DNA of 64,000 bases, from contig OX442426.1 in assembly GCA_949361645.1 (NCBI GenBank), positions 3,592,673 through 3,656,672 on the forward strand, given 5' to 3'. This DNA comes from Spongilla lacustris (taxonomy: Eukaryota; Porifera; Demospongiae; Spongillida; Spongillidae). The notes under the pieces are model-generated. The model ran no database searches and was not told the DNA's origin. It saw only the letters and a program-made list of their open reading frames with translations. The position numbers and the translations under genes are program-made. Positions 1-11,750 of the stretch are shown here, piece by piece; position 1 is the first letter of the stretch; every line of letters starts with the position of its first letter.

Positions 1-519
1 TATTAGATTTAATTTACCAATGAATGGTTTATGATAAACCATTTTAAACCATAAGTGTTGTCTCTAAACTGAGATATTCACAATGCATGTATTATCATTA
101 AAATCATAATAACGACTTTTATTAATTATACTATTACATATTAGTAAATCTATTTCCATATGGATAGTATGTCTGAGTGTATTAGATTTAATTTACCATT
201 GAATGGTTTATCATAAACCACGTTAACCAATAAGTGTTGTTTATAAACTGAGATATTCACAATGCATGTAGTATCATTACAATCATAGTAACGACTTTTA
301 ATAATTAAGCCATTACAAATTAGTAAATCTATATCCATATGGATAGTATGTCTGAGTGTATTAAGTTTAATTTATTATTGAATGGTTCATGATAAACCAT
401 GTTAATCCATAAGTGTTATTTCTAAACTGAGATATTCACAATACATGTAGTATCATGAAAATCATAATAACGACTATTGATAGTTTAACCATTACTTGTT
501 AGTAAATCTATATTTATAC
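1..519 (+). repeat. Sat179 satellite, about 2.9 units
   Basis: Tandem satellite with a period of about 179 bp: the word starting TTAGATTTAATTTA recurs near positions 1, 180 and 359. Each unit carries a hairpin-forming word, ATGGTTTATGATAAACCAT (8-bp arms, 3-base loop), and usually the palindrome ATCCATATGGAT. The array stops abruptly near 519, where the 26-bp satellite begins. The same unit recurs in seven other parts of the window. No coding capacity is evident; the short open frames across it are incidental. Confidence 0.95.
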
Positions 520-520
520 C

Positions 521-2911
521 ATAGCACCAACAGTAGGCCTACTACGAGTGCACTAACAGAAGGCAAGCTATCAAAGCACCAAAATGTCGGCCAACTTCCA
601 GAGCACCAATACTACTAGTAGGCCAACTAACGGAGTACCAACAGTAGGTCTATTTCCAGAGCACCAACAGTACTATTAGAGCACCAACAGTATAGGCCTA
701 CTATCATAGCACCAACAGCAGGCCTACTATCAGAGCACGAACAGTAGTCCTACCATCAGAGCACTAACAGTAGGCCTACTATGAGAGCACTAACAAAATA
801 GGGCTACTAGGAGATCACCGACAGTAAGGCTTCAACAAGAGCACCAACAGTAAGCCTACTACCGGAGCCCCTATAGTATACGGCTACTCTATGACAACCA
901 AGAGTACTGTAGGCCTACAATCAGAGCATCAACAGTAGGCCTACTATCAGAGCACCAACAGTAGGCCTCCTATCAGATTACCAACAGTATAAGCCTACTA
1001 TCAGAACACCAAATTTTCTAGTAGGCCTACTATCAGAGCACCAACAGTTGGCCTACTCTAAGAGCACAAACAGTAGGCCTACCATCAGGGCACTAGCAGT
1101 AGGCCTACCATCAGAGCACTAACAATATTGGCCTGCTACCAGAGCACAAACAGTAGGTCTTCCACCAGAGCCCCAGTAGTATACGCCTACTATCAGAACA
1201 CCAACCGTGCTAGTAGGCCTACAATCAGAGCAACAACAGTCGACCTACTATCATAGCACCAACAGTAGACCTTCTATTAGTGCTCTGATGGTAGGCCTAC
1301 TTTCAGAACAGAAACAGTAGGCCCACTTTTAGAGCACCAAAAGTAGACCTACAACCATAGCACCAACAGTAAGCCTACTGTCAGGGAACCAACAGTACGC
1401 CTACTATCAGAGCCCCAGTAGTATACGCCTACTATCAGACCACCAACTGTACTAGTAGGCCTACTATCAGAGCATCAACAGTAGGCCTACTATCATAGCA
1501 CCAACAGTAGACCTTCAGCTAATGCTCTGATGGTAGGCCTACTAACCGAGCACCAACAGTAGGCCTACTATCAGAGCACAATCAGTAGGCCTACTATCAG
1601 AGCACAATCAGTAGGCCCACTTATAGAGCACCAAAAGTAGATCTACAACCAGAGTACCAACAGTAGGCCTACTATCAGAGAACCAACAGTAGGCGTACTA
1701 CCAGAGCACCAACAGTAGGCCTACTATAAGAGCACCAACAGTAGGCCTATTACCAGAGCACCAACAGTTGGTCTACTACTAGAGGACCAACAGTAGGCCT
1801 ATAACCAGAGCACCAACAGTAGGCCTATGCAATCAGTGCACCAAAAGTAGGCCTACGATCAGAGCACCAAGCAACAGTAGACCTACTATCAGAACTTCCA
1901 TAGTAGGCCTACTATCAGTGCACCAACAGTGGGCCTACTACCAGAGCACCATCAGTAGCTCTACTATCAGAGCACCAACAGTAGGCCTATGATCAGAGCA
2001 CCATCGGTAGGTCTACTACCAGAGCACCAACAGTAGGCTTACTATCAGAGTACTAACAGTAGCCATACTGTCAGAGCGCCAACATTAGGGCTACTACCAG
2101 AGCACCAACAGTAGCCCTACTACCAGAGCACCAATAATAGGCTTACTATCATAGCACCAACAGTATAGGCCTACTATCATAGCATCAATAGTAGACTTAC
2201 TATCAGAGCACCACAATACGCCTACTACCAGAGCATCAACTGTAGGCCTACTACCAGTTCACTAACAGTAAGCCTACTATTAGAGCGCCTTCAGTAGGCC
2301 TACTATCAGAGCACCAACAGTATAGGCCTACTATCAAAACACCAGCAGTACCAGTAGGACTACTATCAGAGCACCAACAGTAGGCCTACTATCAGAGCAC
2401 CAACAGTAGGCCTAGTACCATAGCAGCAACAGTAGGCCTACTACCTGAGTACCAAATGTAGGCCTACTATCAGAACACCAACAGTACTAGCAGGCCTGCT
2501 ATCAGAGCACCAAAAGTAGGTCTTATACCAGAGCACCAACTACGCGTAGACCTACTATCAGAGCACCAATATTAGGCTCATTACCGGAGCACCAACAGTG
2601 AATAAACTACCAGAGGACCTACTGTAGGCCTACTACCAGAGCACCAACAGTAGGTCTACTATTAGAGCACCAATAGTAGGCCTACTATCAGAGCACCAAC
2701 AGTAGGCCTACTATCGGAGCACAAACAGTAGGTTTACTACCAGAGCACCAGCAGTAGGCCTACTATCGGAGCACCAACAGTATAGGCCTACTATCATAGC
2801 ACCAACAGTAGACCTTCTATCAGAGCACCAAAAGTAGGCCTACTACCAGAGTATCATCACTAGGCCTATTACCAGTTCACTAACAGTAAAGCTACTATCA
2901 GAGCACAACAG
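521..2911 (+). repeat. Sat26 satellite array, block 1
   Basis: About 90 degenerate copies of a 26-bp unit whose core reads CACCAACAGTAGGCCTAC followed by TATCAGAG. The centre GTAGGCCTAC is a perfect 10-bp palindrome. Single units vary by substitutions and by small insertions such as an extra TA after CAGTA. Short flipped units (reading GTGCTCTGATGGTAGGCC) occur near 1270-1300 and 1515-1540, so local inversions have happened inside the array. No coding signal. Confidence 0.95.
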
Positions 2912-2913
2912 TA

Positions 2914-4817
2914 AGGGTGAAAATCCATTTAAGAACCGCATTTACTTTCAGAAATCATAGCTCTCTGCGCACACCGAGTTTTGATGTGATTTCTTTTTTT
3001 ATGATTTCTTTTGAAACCCATTTCCAAATTCATTGAAGAACACTCGTAAACTATTCACTTGTCTCCATCTGGTATTGTTGGTCCGTTTTTGACCCCTTAG
3101 TGATCAGGGGGGGTTGGGTGTACATGACCTAATAAGAACCAATGGACTCTAGGTGGCAAACGTACTTCAATTTAATTTAGGGGCCTCTGATTAGACTTGA
3201 TTCATAACATGAACTGTTTTTTTTTCGCTTACTAGCTCAACCAATGATCGATACTTAGCTGTGGATGCAGATGCATGCGGATGTATACATTCGCAAGCAC
3301 ACGCACACAACTACTACTAACCTTCCAGCCATATTTTCATTTGATGGGTTGTAACACATTGCAAGTTAGAAATATTGGTGGGAGGGGGCTACACATCATG
3401 CAGGTTTTAAGTGACATATCTATATAGGAGCCACCACAGTCTCCATACTGGTAGCAGTGGTTTATGTCTTGGCAAGCCACTGGTGCCCTGACTGCTTCTC
3501 CGTGACATCATTTAGGAAGGGAATAAGCATACTGGAGGTCACTCCCTTTTGAAAGCATCAAGTCTAATTTCTTCGTAGTGACACGTACATGACTCTACTT
3601 ATTTAACTTTTGGGACTTTAATGAACTGACTCAAGGTAACATATAAAAAGCCCTGGGACCCTAGAAGAGTGGCAACCATGTGCTGCTCATCTATTATTAG
3701 GTCATCTGCAGTCAAGCATCCTTCTCAAGTATGGTAAAGCATTCATCCCTCCAGCCCTTTAATTTTATGGCAAGCTCTGGATAACTGCAGAAAAGGCCAG
3801 CCAGCCTTGGCCTTGAACCCCTGCATTCAGCCACATTATTTTCTTTATTTTTTGGCCAAAGCCATGGTCATCATGTTGGTAGCATACTCCATGAATATCC
3901 TTCCCTACAACACACCAGTAGCACAGACTAGCCACTTATACTTCATGGCAATTCAATTCTGAGATGGCCATACTAGCTCCTACCTATTCCTGAGGTTCAA
4001 CCTCACTGGTCATTTATCCTAAGTGCCTTCAATTTCCTCAACACATTTGATAGCTTTGATCAATCGAACATGGGCATCACCTAGAGAATAGTTAGTCACC
4101 TCCTGACCGTCACTCCCTTCTTTGGGTTGTTCTCCTTACCAGTAGATCTGGTTGAATAAGTAAGGCATTAGAGGCTAGGCCAATAAGCTGGGCCAGGGGC
4201 TCCCTCCCTTCACCCTTAGCATTCTTATAGGCGGTCTCCCGGGCCCACACCTGGACGACTGGGGCTGTTCTTGTTCTTTCCCAATCAACGCCCTAGTTGC
4301 TTCCTTCTGTAAGAGAATCGTAGCCATATCCAGCTGAGCTTTATCATGGGTCAGAAATAACTAGTTGAAAGCGACGGGCCTCGATAAAAGTGTACTAACG
4401 CTCCTTAATTCATGACACCAATTGGCAACATTAACACCCTTTTCGTGACACAAGCGTACGCTGATCATGAAACTCACCGGCTCAATATTGGAGTAGTATG
4501 CTTACCGTATGGCCATGATGGTTAGCTCCAAGTGGACGATAAACAAACGAGTGGTCGAAGCCAACAAGGCTGGTTTCAAATGTTTTCGCCCAAATACAGT
4601 CCCCCCGATCGTAATAGAAGTTAAACAAGAGAGAGCCACCCGTCACGAACACACACGCATACACTCGTAGTAGAAGTTTTAAAAAAGAGAGAAGGAAGCT
4701 AACAAGGCTGCACACGTTTTGTTGTTTCGCTTTTAAAAACTTACGTGTTATACACAGACCCTACCCCCCCCCCTTGGTTCATATTGGGACACCGGATCTT
4801 AAATAGATAATTACCCT
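2914..4817. mobile_element. TA-flanked DNA transposon-like insertion in Sat26
   Basis: This 1.9-kb non-satellite block interrupts the 26-bp array. Its ends are imperfect inverted repeats of about 25 bp: the left begins AGGGTGAAAATCCATTTAAG, and the right end read on the minus strand begins AGGGTAATTATCTATTTAAG. Both sides are flanked by TA (2912-2913 and 4818-4819). Removing the block plus one TA leaves a join resembling Sat26 units that read CAGTATAGGCC. A TA duplication fits Tc1/mariner-like and some other cut-and-paste families. I recognise no transposase inside; a 77-codon frame at 4482-4715 (minus) has no recognisable motif. Probably non-autonomous or decayed. Confidence 0.6.
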
Positions 4818-4819
4818 TA

Positions 4820-6350
4820 TAAGCGTACTATCAGACCACCAGTAGTACTAGTAGGCCTACTATCAGAGCACCAACAGTATAGCAACTATCAGAGCACCAA
4901 CAGTAGGCCTATTACCAGAGCACCAACAGTAGCCCTACTACCAGAGTACCAAATGTAGGCCTACTATCAGAGCACCAACAGTACTAGTAGGCCTACTATC
5001 ACAGGACCAGCAGTAGGTCTACTACCAGAGCACCAACCGTAGGCCTACTAACAGAGCACCAACAGTAGGCCCACTACCAGAGCACAAACAGTAGGCCTAT
5101 ACTATCAGAGCACCAACAGTAGGCCTACTATCATAGCACCATGTAACTGTAGGCCTACTATCAGAACTCTAACAGTAGGCCTACTATCAGAGCACCAACA
5201 GATCTAGAGGGCCTACTACCACCATCAGAGCACCAACCATAGGCCTACTATCAGAGCACCAACAGTAGGCCCACAACCAGAGCACCAACAGTAGGCCTAT
5301 ACTATCAGAGCACCAACAGTAGCCCTACGCTCATTGAATCGGCCGAAGGCGGACAGCACCCCCCCACTCGTTGTATCGGCCGAATCGCGTGACGCAAGGT
5401 CACCTTGTATAAAATTTCGACCCCCCCTGTCCAGAAGGCTGCGTACGCCCATGCAGCAGTGGGCCTACTACTAGAGCACTAACTACCAGAGCTACTAACT
5501 ACCAGAGCACTAACAGTAGGCCTGCTACTAGAGCACTAAATATAGGCCTAATATCAAAGCACCAAACGTAGGCCTACTACCATAGCACCGAATGTAGTCC
5601 TACTATCCGAGCACCACCAGTTCTAGTAGGTCTACTATCAGAGCGCCAACAGTAGGTCTACTACCAGAGCACCAACAGTAGGCCTACTATCAAAGAACCA
5701 GCGGTAGGTCCACTATCAGAGCACCAACAGTAGACCTACTGTTATAGTGCTCTGATGGTGGGCCTACTACCAGAGCACCAACAGTAGCCCTGCTATCAGA
5801 GCACAAACAGTAGGCCTACTCAAAGAGCACCAACAGAAGGCCTACTACCAGAGCACTAACAGTAGGCCTACTACTAGAGCACTAAACGTAGGCCTACTAT
5901 CAAAGCACCAACGTAGGTCTACTACCAGAGCATCAACAGTTCTAGTGGGCCTACTATTGGAGCGCCAACAGTAGGCCTACTATCAGAACTCCAATAGTAG
6001 GCCTACTATCAGAGCACCAACAAAGGGCTTAAAACAAGAGCACCAATAGTGGGCCTATATACCATCAAGTCACCAACAAAATGTCCACTTTCAGAGCAAC
6101 AACAGTAACCCTACTATCCGAGCATCAACAGTAGGTCTACTATCAGAGCACCTGTTGTAGGCCTACTATCAGAGCACCAACAGTATGCCTATACTATCAG
6201 AGCACCAACAGTAGGCCTACTATCAGAGCACCAACACTTGGTCTACTACCAAGTCACCAACAGTATAGGCCTACTATCAGACCACCAACACTACTAGTAG
6301 GCCTACTATCAGAGCACCATCATTAGGCCTACTACCAGAATACCAACAGT
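4820..6350 (+). repeat. Sat26 satellite array, block 2
   Basis: Continuation of the 26-bp satellite on the far side of the 1.9-kb insertion, in the same orientation and equally degenerate. A flipped unit is visible near 5733-5765. The array is interrupted at about 5329-5457 by unrelated sequence and ends at 6350, where unique sequence starts. Confidence 0.95.
5329..5457. other. Short GC-richer insertion inside Sat26
   Basis: About 130 bp of non-satellite sequence with two copies of the word ATCGGCCGAA and runs of C. I see no clear terminal inverted repeat, target duplication or RNA-gene signature. It could be a fragment of a larger mobile element. Confidence 0.5.
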
Positions 6351-7059
6351 CGTGGGTAGGATATAGTGGTATAGGCATATATAAACTGTCTCTTACAGGG
6401 TTTTTTAACCTTTAACAAAATAGGCTCAGTACATGTACTTATAACCTTAAAGATGGTCAAAGTTCACTACTCTAAAACTCGTTCCCGTGGAAGTTGGCTA
6501 GCTAGCCTCGTGGACACTGGCGTTGCGAGTCAGTTGCACTGCAGGTGGTTTATATTATGCTTCTAGAGCGAATTGAACGGCAAATGGGGTGTTTGCCCAC
6601 CTGTCCGGGAGGTATGCCCTCTGTATGGGAGCTATGCCCACTTGTATATCGGCTTGGGCTAATAGTGATTAAGTGGGCCCCTCAAAAGCCTAACATACAA
6701 AATGTTGTGAAATCCACAGCTTTCTTCATTTCGTAATTGGGGGGGGATAGCTTAATTGTACGCAACAAACAAACACTAAGCTACAGGTGGGGTGCCTGGT
6801 GTATGAAAAATAGGCCATGTGCTTTAAAAAGATGGAAAATGTACGAAAAGGATCTCAGGTAACGGTATCGACGCACACTATCTCTCCGTGTTTTAATAAT
6901 AATCACGCGCACGAGTACATGTAAATTACACAATCAATTCTAACACTCCCCCGCGTTGACAAGTGTCAACTAGTCAACGATAGATAAATCCAATATTCAG
7001 TTTAGACAAAGTCTAATCTTCTCTAAGGCGAGACTTGAGGCCTTTCTTGGTTGACCTCT
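6351..7059. other. Non-satellite stretch, no recognised gene
   Basis: This block separates Sat26 from the BEL/Pao remnant. A 63-codon frame at 6545-6736 (plus) has no recognisable motif. The part nearest the remnant (about 6880-7059) may be the 3' untranslated region or LTR of that element, but no second LTR copy is in the window to prove it. Confidence 0.5.
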
Positions 7060-7795
7060 TCAGTTCTCTACATTCTGCTCCGTACTGGAATCTTGGGGAT
7101 CCACTGGTTCTGTCACATCATCTGTGACATCATTTGGTGCTTGACCTTGTGCAGACATCTCCAGTGGGTAGAGAAATTGGAGTGGGCATCTCAAAGTTAC
7201 AGTGCCCCTTGCAGATGATAGGCGGACAACTGCTCCTCGTGCGACTCCATCCCGTCCAGTTATCAGCTTCTCCACAATGCCAGTTTTCCTGAGTACTCGG
7301 GAATGGTCAGCGTCATGTACTATCACCATATCACCAACTCCAATGTAGCCAGATCCCCGAGGTTGTTTCGCATAACGATGTGCATCTCTCAACTCCTTCA
7401 GATATTTGTCCAGCCATCGTTTTCAGAAGTGTTCCATCACTGACTTCATGTGTTTCATTCATTGAGTGATCACCGTTGGGGTTGATGTGAGGCTGAAACC
7501 AGGATCACTCTGGTCTCCCTCACATTCGGGTAGGCTCAGCAATCTATACCCAACTAGTAAGTGTGATGGAGTGATAGACTCTTCCAAGTCTTCTGACGAC
7601 ACGTAGGTGAGTGGTCCTTAGTTGAGCGTACCTTCTACCTGGGTGGTCATAGTCAGCAGCTCATCATATGAGAGTCAGGCTCCACCTATCGCCTTCTTCA
7701 AACACATCTTCATTGAGCGAATCACTGGCTGATTTAAATGTCTTGCTATTGTGTGAAATCACTCTAGATGGGACTCCTCGGCGTCCTGTGAACGT
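7060..7795 (-). pseudogene. BEL/Pao retrotransposon pol remnant (integrase core to DUF5641-like C-terminus)
   Basis: Minus-strand remnant of the 3' part of a BEL/Pao pol gene. Near 7740-7795 the sequence reads FTGRRGVPSRVISHNS and KTFKSA, matching the integrase-core segment around the second catalytic Asp in this family (here H-N, so the Asp looks changed). After frameshifts and stops come HLLVGYRLLSLPE and KYLKELRD. The last stretch is an open frame of about 110 codons (7060-7392) with the typical BEL/Pao C-terminal pattern: GDMVIVHD, then GIVEKLITGRDGVARGA, then PLQFLYPLE. Naming the family comes from knowledge of these patterns; the breaks are visible. The fragment ends at 7795 against Sat26 and is dead. 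Confidence 0.8.
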
Positions 7796-7814
7796 ATTAA
7801 AACACCGTAAGAAG

Positions 7815-10764
7815 GCACCATCAGAGGACCAACAGTAGCCCTACTATCAGAGCACCAACAGTAGGCCTACTATCAGGGCACCAACAGAAGGCCTACTACC
7901 AGAGCACAAACAGTACGCCTACTACCAGAGTACTAAAAGTAGGCCTACTATCAAAGCACCAATAGTAGGCCTACTACCAGAGGACCGAATGTAGGCCTAC
8001 TATCAGAGCATCAACAGTACTAGTAGGCCTATTATGAGAGCACCATGCAACAGTAGGCACACTATCAGAACTCCAACAGTAGGCCTACTATCAGAGCACC
8101 AACAGTGGGCCTACTACCAGAGCACCAACAGAGGGCCTACTATCAAGTCACCAACAGTAGGTCTACCATCAGAGCACCATCAGTAGCCCTGCTATCAGAG
8201 CACTAACAGTAGGCCGACTACCAGAGCACCGACAGTAGGCCTACTATTAGAGCCCCAATTGTAGGTCTACAAGCAGAGCACCAACAGTAGGCCTACTATC
8301 AGCGCACCTACAGTTGGCCTACTATCAGAGCACCAACAGTAGGCCTACTACCAGAGCACCAACAGTAGGTCTATTACAAGAGCACCAACAGTAGGCCTAC
8401 TATCAGAGCACCAACAGTAGGCCTACTATCAGAGCATCAACAGTAGGCCTACTATAAGAGCACCAACAGTAGGTCTACTATCAGAGCACCAACCGTAGGC
8501 CTACAGTCAGAGCACCAACAGTTAGCCTATTATCAAGTCATCAAAATTAGGCCTACTACCAGAGCACCAACAATACGCCTACTATCCGAGCACCAATAGT
8601 AGGCCCACTAATAGAGCACCAACAGTAGGTCTATTACAAGAGCACCAACAGTAGGCCTACTATCAGAGCATCTACAGTAGGCCTACTACCAGAGCACCAA
8701 CAGTAGGCCTACTACCAGAGCACCAACAGAAGGCCTACTACCAGAGCACCAACAGTAGCCCTACTATAAGAGCACCAACAGTAGGTCTACTATCAGAGCA
8801 CCAACAGTTGGTCTACTACCAGAGCACCAAAAGTAGGCCAGAGTACCAACAGTAGGTCTACTACCTGAGCACCAACAGTAGGCCTACTATCAGAGCACCA
8901 ACAGTAGGCTCATTACCAGAGCACCAACAGTAAGCCTATACTATCAGAGCACCAACAGTTGGCCTGCTATCAGAGCACCATGCAACAATAGGCCTACTAT
9001 GAGAATTCCAACATTAGGCCTTCCATCAGAGCACCAACAGTGGGCCTACTACCAGAAGTCCAACAGTAGGCCTACTATCAGAGCACCAACAGTAGGCCTA
9101 CTACCAGAGCACCAACAGTAGGTCTATTACAAGAGCACCAACAGTAGGCCTACTATCAGAGCACCAACAGTAGGCCTACTATCAGAGCATCAACAGTAGG
9201 CCTACTACCAGAGCCCCAACAGAAGGCCTACTACCAGAGCACCAACAGTAGCCCTACTATCAGAGCACCAACAGTAGGTCTACTATCAGAGCACCAACCG
9301 TAGGCCTACAATCAGAGCACCAACAGTTAGCCTAATATCAAGTCATCAAAATTAGGCCTACTACCAGAGCACCTACAGTACGCCTACTATCCGAGCACCA
9401 ACAGTAGGCCCACTAATAGAGCACCAACAGTAGGTCTATTACAAGAGCACCAACAGTAGGCCTACTATCAGAGCACCTACAGTAGGCCTACTACCAGAGC
9501 ACCAACAGTAGGCCTACTACCAGAGCACCAACAGAAGGCCTACTACCAGAGCACCAACAGTAGCCCTACTATAAGAGCACCAACAGTAGGTCTACTATCA
9601 GAGCACCAACAGTTGGTCTACTATCAGAGCACCAAAAGTAGGCCAGAGTACCAACAGTAGGTCTACTACCTGAGCACCAACAGTAGGCCTACTATCAGAG
9701 CACCAACAGTAGGCTCATTACCAGAGCACCAACAGTAAGCCTATACTATCAGAGCACCTACAGTTGGCCTGCTATCAGAGCACCATGCAACAATAGGCCT
9801 ACTATCAGAATTCCAACAGTAGGCCTTCCATCAGAGCACCAACAGTGGGCCTACTACCAGAAGTCCAACAGTAGGCCTACTATCAGAGCACCAACAGTGG
9901 GCCTACTACCAGATGACCAACAGTAGGCCTACTATCGAGTCAACAACAGTAGGTCTACTATCGGAGCACCAACAGTAGCCCTACGATCAGAGCACCAACT
10001 CCGGATCCAGGCCTACTATCAGAGGACCAACAGTAGCCCTACTATCAGTGCACCAATGGTAGGCCTACTACCAGAGCACTAACAAAAGGCCTGCTATGCG
10101 AGCACTAACAATATAGGCCTACTACCAGAGCCCCAATAGTATAGGCTTCCTATCAGACCACCAACAGTACTAGTAGGCCTACTATCGGAGCATCAACAGT
10201 AGGCCTACTATCAGAGCACCATCAGTAGGCATACTATCAGAGCACCAACAATAGGCCTACTATCACGGCACCAACAGTTGGCCTACTATCAAGTCACCAA
10301 CAGCAGGCCTACTACCAAAGCACCAACACTAGGCCTACTACCAGAGCACCAGCATTGCGCCTATTATCAGAGCACCAACAGTAGTCCCATTTCCAGAACA
10401 CCAACAGAAGGTCTACTACAAGAGGACCAACAGTACGCCTACTATCAGAGCACCAACAGTAGGTCTACTACCTGAGCACCAACTGTAGCCCTACTATCAG
10501 AGCACTAACAGGTCTACTATCAGAGCACCCACAGTAGGCCTACTACCAGAGCACAAACAGTAGACCTAATATCAGAGGACCAACAATAGCCCTACTATCG
10601 GAGCACCAACAGTAAGCCTACTACCTTAGCACCAACAGAAGGCCTACTATCAGAGCACAAACAGTAGGTCTACTGTCAGAGCACCAACAGTAGGCCTACT
10701 ACCAGAGCACCAACAGTTGGTCTACTCAGTAGGCCTACTATCCTAGCACCAACAGTAGGCCTAC
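7815..10764 (+). repeat. Sat26 satellite array, block 3, with an 805-bp segmental duplication
   Basis: Long array of the 26-bp unit. Within it a segment of about 805 bp (31 units) is tandemly duplicated: rare variants recur at that spacing, for example AACCGTAGGCCTACA at 8491 and 9296, TGCAACAATAGGCC at 8981 and 9786, and CTACCAGAAGTCC near 9048 and 9853. This is higher-order structure from a recent large duplication. The array ends exactly at the left LTR of the gypsy element, with target duplication CTAC at 10761-10764. Confidence 0.92.
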
Positions 10765-11750
10765 TGTAACGAGACAAAGACTTAATCTGAGAACCCCGCA
10801 TACACTCACATGCACAACATATATAGTTATATGGGACAGTTTCCGCGAAAATGTCACCCTTTTATAACATTATAGTGTTATAAAAATGCTTCTTATTTGA
10901 ATCGATATATCTTCCGAACGCTAAACGCTATCGACTTCCTATTTTCAATACTTCATACTACGCCATTTCTATACAAATAATAACTTTTTGGAGTCTTACA
11001 CTTGCTCCACACTAATATTGCAACGTTCGATACCCGACCGGGTTCAAACCCTTCATAACTTTAGGTAGGAGTAATCAAATCACTTCAAAATCGGTTTGTA
11101 GGTACAGAGGTCCTATACCTATCGATTTGTTCTGTTCGTTAATTTTTATGCCATTCGTTACGGAGATACATTTGAACAAAGTACGTCCACTTTTCCCGCT
11201 CGATTCGCGCCAATGATTTTGGCAAATCGCGTCCCGCTCAATGTATGGGAGGCGGGGATTATAACATTGGCGCGTATCAAGCGGGAAGAAGTGCACGTAG
11301 TTTGTTCAACTGTATCTCCGTAACGAATGGCATAAAAATTAACGAACAGAGCAAATCGATAGGTATAGGACCTCTGTACCTACAAACCGAATGTGAAGCG
11401 ATTTGATAACTCCTACCTAAAGTTATGGAGGGTTTGAACCCGGTCGGGTATCGAACGTTGCAATACTGGCGTGGAGCAAGTGCAAGACTTCAAAATGCAA
11501 TTTGGCATAGAGAAATAGTGTAGTATGAATTGTTGAAAATAGGAAGTAGATGGCGTTTAGCGTTCGGAAGATATAGCCATTCAAACAAGAAGCATTTTTA
11601 TAACCTTATAATGTTATAAAAGGGTGACATTTTCGCGGAAACTGTCCCATATTATATAGCTAAGAATGTTCTGGAACAGGCAGGCTTAAACTTGCACTTG
11701 AGTGTTGATTGACCAGCTGACTAAGGTTGATGATCTCACATGTCGTTACA
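10765..11750 (-). repeat. 3' LTR of the gypsy element, split by a DNA transposon
   Basis: Matches the 165-bp LTR at 20026-20190 once the insertion 10833-11648 and one copy of its 4-bp target duplication are removed. On the coding strand it starts TGTAACGACATG just after the polypurine tract and ends CTCGTTACA. The pol stop codon lies inside its first 15 bases. Confidence 0.93.
10833..11648. mobile_element. Non-autonomous foldback DNA transposon (816 bp), 4-bp target duplication
   Basis: The two halves are inverted copies of each other: arms of about 380 bp (10833-11216 and about 11266-11648) around a spacer of about 50 bp. The ends read GGGACAGTTTCCGCGAAAAT, with a near-perfect mirror at the right. 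ATAT flanks both sides (10829-10832 and 11649-11652), and the other LTR at 20080-20105 shows the uninterrupted site with a single ATAT, so the boundaries are exact. There is no coding capacity. The superfamily is not assigned: a 4-bp duplication occurs in several groups and I do not recognise the terminus. Confidence 0.92.

Noticed and set aside
521..2911. CRISPR-like array of short repeats
   Set aside because: Repeats are contiguous 26-bp satellite units with no unique spacers, in a eukaryotic context and without cas genes.
7060..7392. Stand-alone host gene of 110 codons
   Set aside because: Its motifs and the upstream integrase pieces match the C-terminal end of BEL/Pao pol, so it is a retrotransposon remnant.
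10833..11648. Open frame at 11075-11296 as a transposase fragment
   Set aside because: It lies in the inverted arms and centre of a foldback element, has no transposase motif and is too short.
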